Notes under the pieces: generated by a model
The model's input: only the letters and a program-made list of their open reading frames with translations
Told to the model about the DNA's origin: nothing
Database searches by the model: none
Part shown: positions 1 to 11,364 of the stretch, piece after piece
Numbering within the stretch: position 1 is the stretch's first letter
Layout: every line of letters begins with the position of its first letter
Made by a program: the position numbers and the translations under genes
Assembly (NCBI GenBank): GCA_038049695.1
Contig: CP142456.1
Span: 66,119,922-66,183,921, forward strand
Direction: 5' to 3'
Length of the DNA stretch: 64,000 nucleotides
Source of the DNA: Cinnamomum chago
Taxonomy: Eukaryota > Streptophyta > Magnoliopsida > Laurales > Lauraceae

Positions 1-286
1 AGGTATCAATTTTGAATTCCATCTTGGTGTTAGCTGATGACATTTGATCTTTATCATGAAGTCTATTTGCCTGCTCGAGACAATAAATAGCACGTCGGTG
101 AAGCTTTGTCTGCCCAAGGTGATAAATATTAGGTTGGTGACGTTTCATCTGCCTGAGGTAATAAATAGAGCGTCAGGACCTCATCGGGAGATGAACTGGC
201 AGTGCCACGTGTTTCCATCTGGTTGGGCGTTCAGCGAAATCGAAGCGACGCGTGCCTTCATAAATTTGAACGGGCGCCATTCTGTC

Positions 287-296
287 TATAAAATAG
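287..296 (+). promoter_or_regulatory. TATA box of the antisense retrotransposon gene
   Basis: A TATAAAATAG sequence sits about 270 bp before the first plausible ATG of the gene at 558. The stretch between them is CT-rich and stop-filled, like a plant 5' leader. This suggests the gene has its own promoter, independent of the LTR, but no transcript evidence is available. Confidence 0.45.
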
Positions 297-557
297 AGTT
301 CTTCCTCCTTCGTCTCTTTACTTTTTGGCATTCATTAGAGAGATCTCTGCTGCAAGAGAGAAGAAAACCCTGCCAGAGCCTTGCTGGAATCTTGACTCAG
401 GGAAACCAAGTCCGGAGACCGTCTTCTCTTTTTCCTTGTGAGTTTTCTTCCTTGTCCTTACCTTCTGCGTACCACCCCTTTTTTCTGATGTAGGGGTTTT
501 GCTCTAGGGTTTAGGGTTTTTGCTTATGCCCTTTCCGGTGTCCCCATCTATAGAAAA

Positions 558-2684
558 ATGAGATCTTATAGGAGTTGGGGGGATACCCCTGAGGCCATGG
601 CTGGTTTCAGGGAGATGTATGGGATCCCAGAGGACGTCCCAACCAAACTAGATCACCCGAAGAACCTCTTCGAGGGTTACTTCTTCCAGGATGGCTGGAT
701 GTCATTCCCATTAGTTCCAATAATAGAGGGAGGGGTTAAGTTCCCCGTCCACCCTCTGCATAGGGCCTACTTGGCAACATGGCACCTTGGCCCATGCTAG
801 CTGATGCCCAATGGCTATAAGGTCATAATGGGCGTCACCGAGCTCAACAAGATATTGGGCATTAACCTCGGTGTCCATGACATCGATGACGTATATGACC
901 TCTGCAAGACCACGGGAGACGGTCATAGTTACTATCTCCGGGGGAAGCCGAAGTTGTAGCCCTTCGTGCACGACCTGGAGGACTCAAATAGACTTGCCAG
1001 GGACGACTGTTTGCTCGTCTCTGGCAAATGGGAGTTCGACAAAGAAGAGACCGAAGCAGAGAGATTGTACATGATTCCTCGACACTTCGGGGTTCCTCCA
1101 AGTAATTACCGAGCTCAAAGTGTTCTCGTTTCCTTTTGTTGTCTTGCCGAGCTGATGTTATCTTTTGTAGTGCAGAGATCAGCCAGAGGAAGCTGGGAGC
1201 TGAGCGCGTTGGCTGGAAGCTGAACGACAACTGCTTGAAACTCGTGCGTGAGTATCAAGGCCATAACGGGCGAGCTGCCTGGTCCTTGCTCGGATACGAG
1301 TCGAGGTACCAAACTTATATCAAGAGGAAGGAGCTCGCGCTTGCCAGCTCGGAGGCTGCTAATTTGGCCCAGCTCGTCGAGAGCTACTCGTCCCCCTCTA
1401 ACCGAGAAAAATAAAAGGGAGAGGAGATGGAGAAAAGACGCCCTGTTGTGAATGTGAAAGACCTGGGGGCGAAACTTTTTAGAGGTTGAGCTCCCTCCAC
1501 CTCTACGGTCTCAAGGAGCGCCGGGTCTCCTGCTGCTGGTGCTGCTATTGTCGCCGGTGTTGCTGCTGAAACTGCTGTTGTTGATGCTGGTCCAACTCGC
1601 TAGCCCCCCGCCTAGACCTCAAGAGAGGGAGGCCGGGCTGAGAAGAGGTCGCGGTCTGAGGGTTGAGGCCCAAGAGCTCGGCAACATCCTGCCGAAGAGG
1701 CTAGAGAGAAGGCTCCGAGGTTGAAAAGGCCCAAGGGTGAGGGCTCATTAGAGAAGGGCCCTGGGTAGGCCTCGGCTTCTTAGCCCGCAGGGGCAGCTTT
1801 GTGGAGGCCAAGCCTCCAGCTTGGGCCTGGGAGGCCCATGACGGTGGAAGACCGTCTAACCAGCAGTTCTTTAGTCGTTGCCGCTTTCGCCAACGTGTGT
1901 GCCTTACCACTCGACATGTAGAGGCACAAGGGAGCGAACGATGTGATGTTGCTGGCCTTGTCTCTGCAGTCGATCTTCTCGATAAGTTTCCCGTTACAGA
2001 TCTTTGAATATCTTTTGATCTTCTTAGCTTCTCTTCTGAAGCTTGTTTTTCTTCGCAGACTGCTCAGATGGTTCAGGTGGTCCTGGAGAGGGCCCAAGAG
2101 AGTGGTTCCAAGGTCAAGAAGCTGGAAGTAAAGAGGAAAAAGCTCGCTGCCGCCTTGGAGGGGAGTAGTCAGGAGCTAAAGGCGGCGAAGGAGAAAATAA
2201 ACAGTCAGGGGGTAGAGATCGAGTTTGCGCTCAACGAGCTCTACAATGTGAAAGCCGAGACCCACCAGCTGAGAGGCGAGGCCGTGGTCAAGGCTAAGCG
2301 GAATCTCGAGCTCGAGGCCGAGCTGACAAAAAGGGATGTCGAACTCGAACTGGCGCACAAGGAGAAAGTCGATCTTCTAGCCTCGCTCCAAGCTGAGAAT
2401 GAAGCATTTATTCAGGACGGGGTGGATGTGGCTATAAGAGAGTATGAGGCCCAAGTCGAGTCTATAAGTTCGACTTTGTTTGAGCTCGAGGGTCGGGCTG
2501 CGCTGAAGAAGGCAGGGGTCCCCGAGGATCACCCTGTATATCAGGAGCTGCCAAAGTTTACTCGCCCGAGCCTGAGCCGAGTCCTGCCCCCACTGCTGAG
2601 GCTGCTCTGACTCCGCCTGAGACTACTGCCCAAGCCGCTACGAAGGAGCCTTTTGACGTCAACATCGAGGCTACCGCTCCATGA
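558..2684 (+). pseudogene. Antisense extra gene of a Tat-like gypsy element ('putative gypsy type transposon' domain plus coiled coil), broken
   Basis: The opening frame (558-800, then in frame to about 1,100) matches the plant 'putative gypsy type transposon' domain (Pfam PF04195 family as I recall it): a HPLHRAYL segment, a PNGYKVIMGVTEL segment and a W-E-F segment after a charged stretch. Two in-frame TAG stops, at 798 and about 957, break it. A further exon-like piece follows at 1,136-1,414. After an acceptor-like TTCGCAG near 2,059 comes a long Glu/Lys-rich coiled coil (2,068-2,560). A small frame change near 2,560 moves into a Pro/Glu/Ala-rich tail ending at 2,682-2,684. Such genes are known as additional ORFs in Tat-lineage Ty3/gypsy elements, often antisense to gag-pol, which agrees with the minus-strand LTR at 4.67 kb. 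Function in the family is unknown. No protease, RT or integrase is seen here. Confidence 0.6.
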
Positions 2685-3119
2685 ACTCTCTTGTATTTTT
2701 CTCTTTTTCTTTGTAATGTAAAAAACTATCTAACTATTCTTCCATTAATGAAGAGATTTGTCCTTCATACTTGCCTTCTCATTTTTTTTTATAATAACAT
2801 GTGCGTGCTTGACTTTTGTTCCACAACTGGTCTCTTAGTACAAACGCCCGATTTTTGGCCAAGTAGTTGAGTTCGGTTTAGTAACCGGAATTGAGTGACC
2901 ACTAGGCAAAAAGACTTTGGTTCCAAAGCCAGAAGTGACATAGGCTAATCGAACTCGATTCAACAACCAGAATTCCAATTGCACTCAAGTTTAAATAACT
3001 TTAAGAAGTACCTGTATCTTCGAAGATAGAATACTTTTAGTTGGTTCCGCAACCGAACTAGATTCTTATAGGAAGTCAACAAATTCTTCAACTGCATAGC
3101 TGGTTTCATAACCGAACTA

Positions 3120-3705
3120 GGATAGCCGCCAAGTTCCATAACCTGGCGCGTCGCGTGTTTGGTCCCGTGACCAGGCTGGCTGGTTCTGTAACCGAACCAA
3201 GACTTTGACCGAGTTCCATAACTGGGCGCTTTGTATAGCTGGTTCTGTAACCAAGCAAGTCTATTCTATGCTGGTGTCGTCACCGAGCTGAGACTGTTGC
3301 CGAGTTTCATAACTGGGTGCTTTGTATAGCTGGTTCTATAACCAAGCTAGTCTCTTTTATGCTGGTGCCGTCATTGGGCTGAGACTGTTGCCGAGTTCTG
3401 TAACTGCGACATTTTGTGCAGCTGGTTCAGTAATCGAGTTGTGGTCTCTTCTATACTGGTGCTGTCACTGAGCTGAGACTCTTGCCGAGTTCCGTAACTG
3501 TGGCATCTTGTGCAGCTGGTTATGTAAACGAGCTGTGGTCTTTTTCATGCTGGTGTTGTCACCGAGTTGAGACTCTTACCAAGTTTCGTAACTTCGGCAT
3601 CTTGTGCAGTTGGTTCTGTAACCGAGTTGTAGTCTCTTCCATGTTAGTGCTGTCACCGAGCTGAGACTGCTACTGAGTTCTGTAACTTAGCGAGAGTTGG
3701 GGTTA
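3120..3705. repeat. 91-94 bp tandem repeat
   Basis: Diverged head-to-tail units start at about 3,238, 3,329, 3,421, 3,515 and 3,609, giving spacings of 91-94 bp. Each carries GCTGGTTCTGTAACC, a GTCACCGAGCTGAGACT-like block and a CCGAGTTCCGTAACTG-like block. Looser forms of the same words extend left to about 2,830, right to about 3,960, and again at 5,170-5,440. Tandem arrays inside the untranslated part of Tat-lineage retrotransposons are known and can seed satellites. Confidence 0.75.
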
Positions 3706-4647
3706 TGGTGTTGCCACCGAGGCCTGATGCTGAAACTGTGTAGCGGAGGCTGGTGCTGTCACCGAGGCTACTGCTGAAGCTCTGGTTTATGTTTGAAGAA
3801 GTTGGGCTGAGGCTGGCGTTGTCGCTGAGGCTGTAGCTAAAGCTATAAAGGTTGGAACTGTCCGAGCTGTGGTTGGTGCTATCACCGAGGCCACTACTGG
3901 AGCTGCCAACTGAAGAAGTTGAGCTGTGGCTGGTACTGTCACCGAGGCCGCAACTGAAGCTATTGCTGGGTTGTGCTTTTATCCGAGCCGTGGCTGGTGA
4001 TTTCGTTGAAACCACTGTTGGAGCCGTCTCTATCGGAACTGTCCGAGCTGTGAATGGCGGTGTCACCAAGCCGGGGCTTGAGGATGAAGACAGCATGGCG
4101 AGTCAAGGAACTGCTTCTAAGGCTATCGTTTCTACTATGGGGGAACTTATCCCGGCAAAGAAAGAGGCTCTTCTGAGCTTGAGCTCTAGCCTTGTCCTGG
4201 TTCACCCTAACGATCAATACTTTCAGCGTGACCATGGGAAACCGAAAGAGGTCCCTCTGAAACTCGTTGCCTAGCAGCGGTGCTTGCTTGAAGGATGCGA
4301 GGGCCTCGGCTTCGGGCCTTGGTATCAACAAGGGACAGATCTTCATCATCATCACTGTCACGATCCACCTGGTGGTGGAAATGACGAGACCTGGTTGTTG
4401 TTGGAACTTTTGCTCCGCGAGGGAGTCTCCAGCAGGGTAGCACTCTGCTGGGGGTGCTCCAGTGGGAGAGCGTTTTGCTTGTGAGGTGCTGTCACCCCAT
4501 TTGCTGATGAACATGTTTGAGTTACATGTCCTTCCACGCCTGCCACATCAGACCTTTCCTGGATCTCCTTCGACAGGGGTTCGCTCGTGATGGTGGCGGG
4601 GCATGGTAGATCCTTCGCCGCTTCTAAAGGCATGGCATTTTTTACCT

Positions 4648-4666
4648 TCCCCACAGACGACGCCAA
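4648..4666 (-). other. Primer-binding-like site of a minus-strand gypsy element
   Basis: Read on the minus strand this is TTGGCGTCGTCTGTGGGGA, close to the TGGCGCCGTCTGTGGGA-type primer-binding sequence typical of Tat-lineage gypsy elements. It lies directly beside an LTR-like end (CTCACA on the minus strand) at 4,668. That sets the orientation of the element as minus strand and makes the gene at 558-2,684 antisense. Confidence 0.5.
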
Positions 4667-4667
4667 T

Positions 4668-5475
4668 TGTGAGTGCCTAAAAATTACGGACTTTAGATTA
4701 GGTGAGTGTGAGACTCATGATTTGCCATTTAAGCTTCTTTGGGGAAGATGGATCGCCTTAGAACCTGAAAGGGAAGGAGAAATAGAGATCAGAGACACTA
4801 ATTGCCGTCAGCCGAAGGCTCTCCGATGCCTGAGTTAGTGCTATCACTGAACAAAAGATGGAGAAGAGAGACAAGTATGCTAGTATTGTGAGGTTTTTGA
4901 GGCATTCTATAACTCGTGTGATGTATGGCGTTGTAAGGCATGGCGTACTTGAGAAGGGATTATTACCCTTGTATATGTAGATGTTTTCACTTGGCGCTCC
5001 CTTAGTGTGGGTAGGTGGACTGTCAGGTCGAATAAAGAGATGACCTCTCGTATTAATGTGGATGTGACTGATGAAGACGACACCTGACCATTATCTAACG
5101 CCTATCTTGTATATATGTTAGCACATTCTGCAACGTAACTGTAACTTTGTGAAAGTACAATTATGGATTGGTACTCATCTCTTGTGGACGGACCGAGCTA
5201 GAAATGATATTGAGACCAAATTCGGATGCGTCCTGACACTATTGCCGAGGTGCCTTATATCGAGACCGAGATGAGCCTAGTCGGTATTCTTACCGAGGCT
5301 AGTTCAAGCTTGGCGCTAGCTGGCACTGTTTGCCGAACTGAGATGAGATGTCAAGTTGGTACCGTTACCGAGTTAGATGAATCTTGGCACTATTGCCGAA
5401 CTCGGATATCGAGACCGGGATGAGATGAGCTGGTAATGCTACCGAGACTAGCGTAATCATACTCTTAGGAAAACA
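4668..5475 (-). mobile_element. Probable 5' LTR of the Tat-like element
   Basis: The right boundary of the primer-binding-like site gives an LTR end in CA on the minus strand. The distal end is guessed near 5,475, where a minus-strand TGTGTGGGG start occurs and the element-like vocabulary (CCGAG, CTGAGATGAG words) stops. No partner LTR lies inside the window; the other end of the element would be to the left of position 1. The body between 2,700 and 4,650 has no recognisable gag or pol. Confidence 0.35.
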
Positions 5476-5479
5476 CCCC

Positions 5480-6788
5480 ACACATGTATAAATGTGGATG
5501 GGGCCTTGATTTTAATAGAATTAGAATTGCTAGGGTGATGGATGGATATTTTTTTTTTATCTTCCTTTGATTCAATTTCTATCAAAAGGAGAGTTTATTT
5601 GATATTCGTTTTTGGATATTCACTTTTGATTCCTTACTTTTAAGTTCCTGGGTAATGTTTGACAATCAAATGTTCGAGTACTGCTCATTTAGGTTTTCTA
5701 AAAAATCTCATAAATCTTTAAGGATTTGGACTAGCGGAAATTCTCATTATTGAATATCTTTAGGTCCAACTTATACCCCAATAGGATAATGGAGAAATCT
5801 TCATCTTCTTTCTTTTATTAGTCCAATACTATCGGTTTCTCACTCTCGCTCTCAATGAGAAGTAAAACTCCATAGTGGAGCCCACCTACTAAAAAATTCA
5901 CGAAACTTCAAATATATGTGCTCCACTTGTTCATAATGTTCCTATGTAACAGTGGCACCATCAGAGTGAAATTCTGGGAAATCCCACACACCTTAGTTAG
6001 TTTAATATAGGAGTGTGAAAAGAGCCCTACTAATCAGGATGAACATGTAGAGCTGAACTTCTACAGTATGCTTGTCTGATTGTAGGATAAATTATGGAGT
6101 CCAAATTTAATTAGAATTTAGATTCTTCATTGTATAGAAAACTCTATTAGATTAGCAACTTTACATAAACACCAAATACGTCTCTATTAAGGAGACTTAT
6201 CAGAGTCTTTATATGAGTTGATCTTCTAAAGTGAGGGACCCACATGAGCGTACTGGAGCCCAGTAATTCTAACATTAAATTCTCCCATATCCTAGGTGTG
6301 GGCCTGATGACACATTTGTGAGATGGACTCTGAAAATTATACAAGGCATGACCTAGACTAGAGAATCCCAAGATAAGGGCCTGACAGGAATCCCAAGAGA
6401 AGGGCCTGACAAAGGATACAGTTACTGGGAAAGGAAAAGGAGGAAGGATCAGCATATCATTAGAATCACAGCATGTCTTGCTTACCCTTTTCAGAAAGAG
6501 TCATGGGTTTATTACTACTGCAAAGTGATGGAATTGGTTATTGTGAGCCGGCTGCCTCATTCAATGGAGGGAGGCAATCGACTGACCTATCTATCCATAT
6601 CTCTGGGGGCAGACTTCTGAGAACCAAAACAGGAAGGACAAATAAATAAATGAAAGAAATAAAAGAGTAGACCTACTTTCACCAATCAAAACCAGTGTAT
6701 TTTTAACAGCATAGGGCAAATAAATGTCCCCATATTTAGTGTGGGCCCTTATCCTATAAGAGCCGACAGTTGAACGTGTTTTAATATG
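5480..6788. other. Non-coding stretch, nothing recognised
   Basis: AT-rich sequence with short stop-limited frames only. I see no domain, splice structure, inverted termini or tandem repeat that I can support. Confidence 0.6.
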
Positions 6789-6968
6789 TAATTTTTTTTT
6801 TATTTTTTGATATCGTAGGGTATTTCGGTCTTACGGCCAAAGTAGTCCCTATGGCCCCTAACAATAGCTCGGAAATCATCAGGAACGGGTAAGTGGGGGT
6901 CAAGGGTCGAACTTAAGACCTCTAGATTGACGGTACGTCCCAAAACCACTTGAGCCACCCCTCGGGCT
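6789..6968 (-). mobile_element. tRNA-derived SINE
   Basis: On the minus strand the element begins GAGGGGTGGCTCAAGTGG, giving an A-box-like TGGCTCAAGTGG. About 35 bp later comes a B-box-like AGTTCGACCC. The spacing is that of an internal RNA polymerase III promoter. The 3' end is an A-rich tail (poly-T on the plus strand near 6,790). The length of about 180 bp fits plant SINEs. It is not a functional tRNA: no cloverleaf can be drawn beyond the two boxes. Confidence 0.65.
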
Positions 6969-6969
6969 C

Positions 6970-8944
6970 TATGATGATGTCATATGATGATGGTAAGAAA
7001 TTTACCCAAGGGTCTATACGATAGGGCACCATAGCCATCAAGATTTAGCCCATGTTTATTATTTCTCCTTGCAACCTCTATTTGTCTAAATGTCCAAAGT
7101 GAGCGTAAGTTTGAAAATAAGAGCATTTGGTACACAATTGTGCTCTCTAATAGCTTTAGAAAAGTAGAAGTAAATTATCTTAAAATTGAAGGGCTCGTTT
7201 ATGGGCTTGTGAAAATAAGAGCTTTAGCCCCCTTTTTTTATGGCTCAATTTTGGATGGCTCTATCGGAATTAGAGTAGATATAAGAATCTCTTTCTCCAT
7301 TATCTAGCACAACTGTGCAAAGCCAAATTTCTATGAAATTTGAAAACTTTAAAAATAAGCTATTATTTTATGATTTAGAGCTTATTTACATATTAGAGTG
7401 TTAAGTAAGTCTCTAATTGTATTTTCAATCTATTTTAGAGCTTGTTTAAAGCTTTTTCCTCTTGAAAAATAAGCTAAGTCAGTTGCTTATTTTTTAGAGC
7501 TTTTTAACTAAAGTTGACGGAGATGGATAATGCAAAATTCAGAATTTATGGACGAAAACAACCTTATAAATACTTAAAATGACACAAATAGTGAGTTCTA
7601 CCTTGTAATTTTAAAAGGTGGGCACTAATTTTTACAATTTCTAAAGGTGATCCCCAATTACCTTATAAAATAAAAGGTTTTTTTTTCTACTTACCAAATA
7701 TTAGAAATAGAGCATTTATTTCAGACTTTGATCTAATTAGCTCTTATGAATTAGACTCGACTTTCCAAGTGGCCCAATCTTTCTCTTTAATCAATTTCCC
7801 TTTTGCCTTAAAGCAAAAAAAAAAAAAAAAAAGCATTAATTAAACCTTCTTACAGCTCATATCTATTCACATTGAACCCGATTTTCCATTTAATCATGGA
7901 GTATCCTCTGCTGGAGAGGACCATAACAATAATAGGAAAAAAAAAAAAAAAAAACTGCAATAACAAAATCATACAACTTTGAGGCATTAAAATCAAGCCT
8001 GGAATGGGGTATAATACTTGGCCAATCCCTATTCTGACTGTACCCTTTACCTCCTTTTCCTTATGATTGATAGGTATTATGAGCCCATGCAACTCAGAAA
8101 TGCTTATAGATATCAGACCTGTGCAACTCAATTCTATCCCATACACTTCTTATCAACCATCAACGATAGCCAAAATTGGCCTCACAAGATGGTATTAGAC
8201 CAGAGAGGATTGTTAAACTAGTTGCCAACATCTAAATGATGATTTAAGGCCGTTTACCAAGTGGACCGCTTGGATACATGCATGCAACCAGGTAATTAGA
8301 AAATTGAAAGGTCTCAATACGGATTAAGGGTGAGGCCCAGATGAATCATGACCTTATAAATATTTAAGATTATCGATATCATCATCATTGCCATCATCAC
8401 CGTTAACCATACTCAAATTTTGAGTAACCTAATTATTGGAGGCTCTCAATATCAGCATTACCTCGCCCAGCTCAATTGGATCAACTACATGAATTTTATT
8501 CTTTCTTTCCAATCTTTCCCGAGCCAAAGAGTTTGATTTTATGAGTACACTAAAAATCCATCTATTTTTGTGGCACTAGAGAGCCATTAAACTGGCCTCA
8601 GCTGTAATCATGGTGTGAAATACCAATCGCCCCCACATCGATTGTCTGGAATGCTTATACAGGTGGGCCCATCGCCAAGGTTTGTAGTTTCCAAACATTC
8701 TTCTGAACTATACTATGTAATCTTAACAGTCAGTCATGATTTATCTCAAGTATTGCTTGTTGTATGGAGTTGACATTTTATAATGGAAGCTTCCATTCTA
8801 GGAGCGTAAAGATATTAGAAGCTCTAAAATCTGAAAGAAGGAAACCCCTTTGAATAATCACTTTGATTCTTTGAATATATTTCATGGTAATTTCAAAGTG
8901 TCACAGTGCCACAATTTGGAAAGATACAATTAACCCCCCTTCAA
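6970..8944. other. Non-coding stretch, nothing recognised
   Basis: AT-rich, with several homopolymer A or T runs (for example near 7,810 and 7,940). The short frames present show no domain similarity that I recognise. Confidence 0.6.
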
Positions 8945-9200
8945 TACCGCCATGAGACAAGGGGCCGGGGCCGGGCCCGGGCCTCAAAAAGCCCTTCAAA
9001 TGATGGCTTTTGTTTCTAATAAAAAATATAGAGTCGGGCTTGGAAAATGTTTTACACGCCTTAAAACTTGGGGACCGATCTTGGATAGTACTATCCGAGC
9101 CCTAGGCCTGAACCCTCCTATTTTTTTTATTTTATATAATATATATTTTTATATATAAATATATACTAAAATGCTCTTATAACAATCATTTAGCAGTAAT
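8945..9200 (+). repeat. Dispersed repeat, copy 1 (GC-rich head, AT-rich tail)
   Basis: A GGGCCGGGCCC-rich head is followed by a spacer and then an AT-rich tail containing ATATATTT, TAAATATATACTAAAA and TTATAACAATCA. The same order and nearly the same tail recur in the same orientation at 52,025-52,290, so this is a repeat family rather than chance. The class is unknown. Confidence 0.5.
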
Positions 9201-9810
9201 AAAATGAGGATATGAAGGCAATTTTATACCCCCCTTAACCATTACAAAACCTTTACACACACATGGTTGGTTCATTTTATTTTATATTATTTATAATGGA
9301 GGGTGTCGCAGCCCTTTGGCCTGGACTAATCCCTTCATACTTGGTTCATCTTATATCTCTTTAATTATTTTCATTATGCATTATACTTAATGCAAAAGCA
9401 GTAAGTGGTGCACGGTTGTTTTCAATCCCTTTCTTCTAGTTTTATTGTTTCTTATTTGAGTTTTTAATATTCTTTTTATATATATATATATATCTGCTAT
9501 TGAAAAATACTTTTCCTTCATAGAATAACTTAGGATGTCAACCAATTCATAAGGATAGTTTGTACGTATGAGCATGGAACTTCAATGATACGGTTGATCC
9601 AAATATCCTTTTAATTAGATAATTATAACTTCCAATTCTTAAAATTCCAAACTAATAGTGATTTTTAAGCAGAATTATTTTATGACTAAAATCCAACATG
9701 GCTTAACAGTCAAATCATTGTTAAATTGAAAATAATGTCAATTTATAAAAGGTAGGTAAATATAAATGGTTCAAATCTCACAAAGACGAGTCCCCTGAAA
9801 TGGGTGAGGG

Positions 9811-10165
9811 GGGTCTGTTGTAGTTAAACTACAACAGACCCTGCTGTAGGTTGGATCCAAGGGCTGTGGGTTAAACCCACAGCATCCAATGGTTGGTATT
9901 TTTTAAATAAAATTAAATTAAAAAATATCTTGTATTTTAAAACATTTTCTCTCTCTTCAACTCACTTTCAAAAAATATTTTCTCTCTCTTCAACCTTTTC
10001 TCTCATTCAATGGCTGATATTTTCTAATGTGTGTGATGGAGATCTGATGGCCGGCGAAGTTGGATGGATGGTGGGGATGAATGTGAGCCGAAGTGGATGA
10101 ACCCAGAGCCCTTGGACGCCTTGGATCCAACCTACAGCAGGGTCTGGGGTCTGCTGTAGTTCCCA
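9811..10165. mobile_element. MITE-like inverted-repeat element
   Basis: The left arm (about 9,827-9,870) and the reverse complement of the right arm (about 10,119-10,164) share CCCTGCTGTAGGTTGGATCC with matching flanks, apart from a short gap. The left end additionally folds on itself: GGGTCTGTTGTAGTT is followed immediately by its reverse complement (9,811-9,841). There is no coding capacity. I could not find a convincing target duplication, so the superfamily is open. Confidence 0.55.
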
Positions 10166-10168
10166 CGC

Positions 10169-10191
10169 GCCCCCCCCCCCCCCCCCCCCCC
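10169..10191. repeat. Poly-C tract
   Basis: A run of about 22 cytosines lies immediately outside the right arm of the MITE-like element. It may be a real homopolymer (poly-G on the other strand) or an assembly or sequencing artefact. Confidence 0.8.
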
Positions 10192-10449
10192 GAAATGATT
10201 TCGTATGTGGAAATGACTTCGTATAACTTTATCCAATAAAAGAAAGTTTTTGGAAACAACTTCTATTCTCCAAGCGTTTTCTCAGTAGTCCCTTCACGAT
10301 AGAGGTTAGACAAGATAACAATCGGCTGACACTCTATACTTGGTAATAGTGTAAATAAAAAAAAAAACCTTCATAATTTTGAGGCCCTGAGCACTACCCT
10401 AGCCTGACTCTTTGACAGCCCTAGATGCAATGCATAGCTGACGAGGAGG

Positions 10450-10452
<3 letters not shown>

Positions 10453-10494
<42 letters not shown>
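10453..10494. repeat. (GA)n microsatellite
   Basis: Uninterrupted alternating G and A, about 20 dinucleotide units, preceded by GGAGGGAGG. Confidence 0.95.
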
Positions 10495-10497
<3 letters not shown>

Positions 10498-10625
10498 TCC
10501 ACTTTTAGGGGTTAGTGAAGTAGTGTGGGTTTAAATGGGGTTGGACAGACTGGTTTTTAGGTTTAATGATTCTTGCCATTATTTAACACATGTGACATGA
10601 CAAAGCTGGATCAATGATCTCTCCT

Positions 10626-11065
10626 TCATCGGATCTGGATCCCCTATTTGGTCCAAACAGGGTTCCAATCAGGGTGTGCCACATGGGATTTTTTTATTTT
10701 ATTTTTGGAGATGGGAATTTTTTTTTGAGGGGTTGAGATGTCCTTATTTTTGGAGATGGGAATTTTTTTTTGAGGAGTTGAGATGGGACATCTCAACCCC
10801 ATGTGGCACCCGCTGATTGGTCCAAACAGATGATCCGTTTCCCTCCGGATCCGGATCCCCTGTTTGGTCCAAACAGGGCATCTCAACCCTATGTGGCACC
10901 CGTTGATTGATCCAAATAGGGGATCCGTTTCCCTCCGGATCCGGATCCCCTGTTTGGACCAATCAAGGGGCGTCACATGGGAATTTTTTTTCTTTTGAGA
11001 GATGAGATTTTTTTTTAGAGTTGAGATGGGATATCTCAACCCCATGTGGCACCCCCTGATTGGTC
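10626..11065. repeat. Nested direct and inverted repeat block
   Basis: The phrase GATCCGTTTCCCTCCGGATC recurs at about 10,832 and 10,921 (89-bp period). The phrase CATCTCAACCCCATGTGGCAC recurs in direct copies (about 10,789, 10,880 and 11,034), and its complement CCACATGGGAAT-like form recurs at 10,678 and 10,973. CCTGTTTGGTCCAAACAGG is itself a hairpin. The block looks like several copies of one short inverted-repeat element inserted into or duplicated beside each other. Confidence 0.7.
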
Positions 11066-11210
11066 TTTGGACAGGGCTCAAATGGGCTCTCTAAGAAAAA
11101 AAAAATGTCCAGAAGAAATCTTTCATTTGAAGGGTGGGGGTACTAGGAAGCAGGGTTGCTCAACAATGGGGCTCAAAAGTTGGGCCTCACAAAGGTGTAG
11201 GTTTAAGGAC

Positions 11211-11364
11211 GATATCAACATGAATCCAATCCTAATGTTACAAGGGTCAAGTTGAACACTTGATAAGCAAATTTAGTTGGTTTTGATGATATCAACATGA
11301 ATCCAATCCTAATGTTACAAGGGTCAAGTTGAACACTTGATAAGCAAATTTAGCTGGTTTTGAT
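11211..11364. repeat. 77-bp tandem duplication
   Basis: Two head-to-tail copies beginning GATATCAACATGAATCC, at 11,211 and 11,288, differ by about one base. The near identity points to a recent duplication. Confidence 0.95.

Noticed and set aside
3653..4666. Minus-strand frames as gag of the Tat-like element
   Set aside because: Position and orientation would fit, but I see no gag motif or zinc knuckle and the frames overlap inconsistently.
6905..6960. A-box and B-box pair as a tRNA gene
   Set aside because: No anticodon arm or acceptor stem, and an A-rich tail; it is a SINE. The same applies at 11,963 and 53,027.
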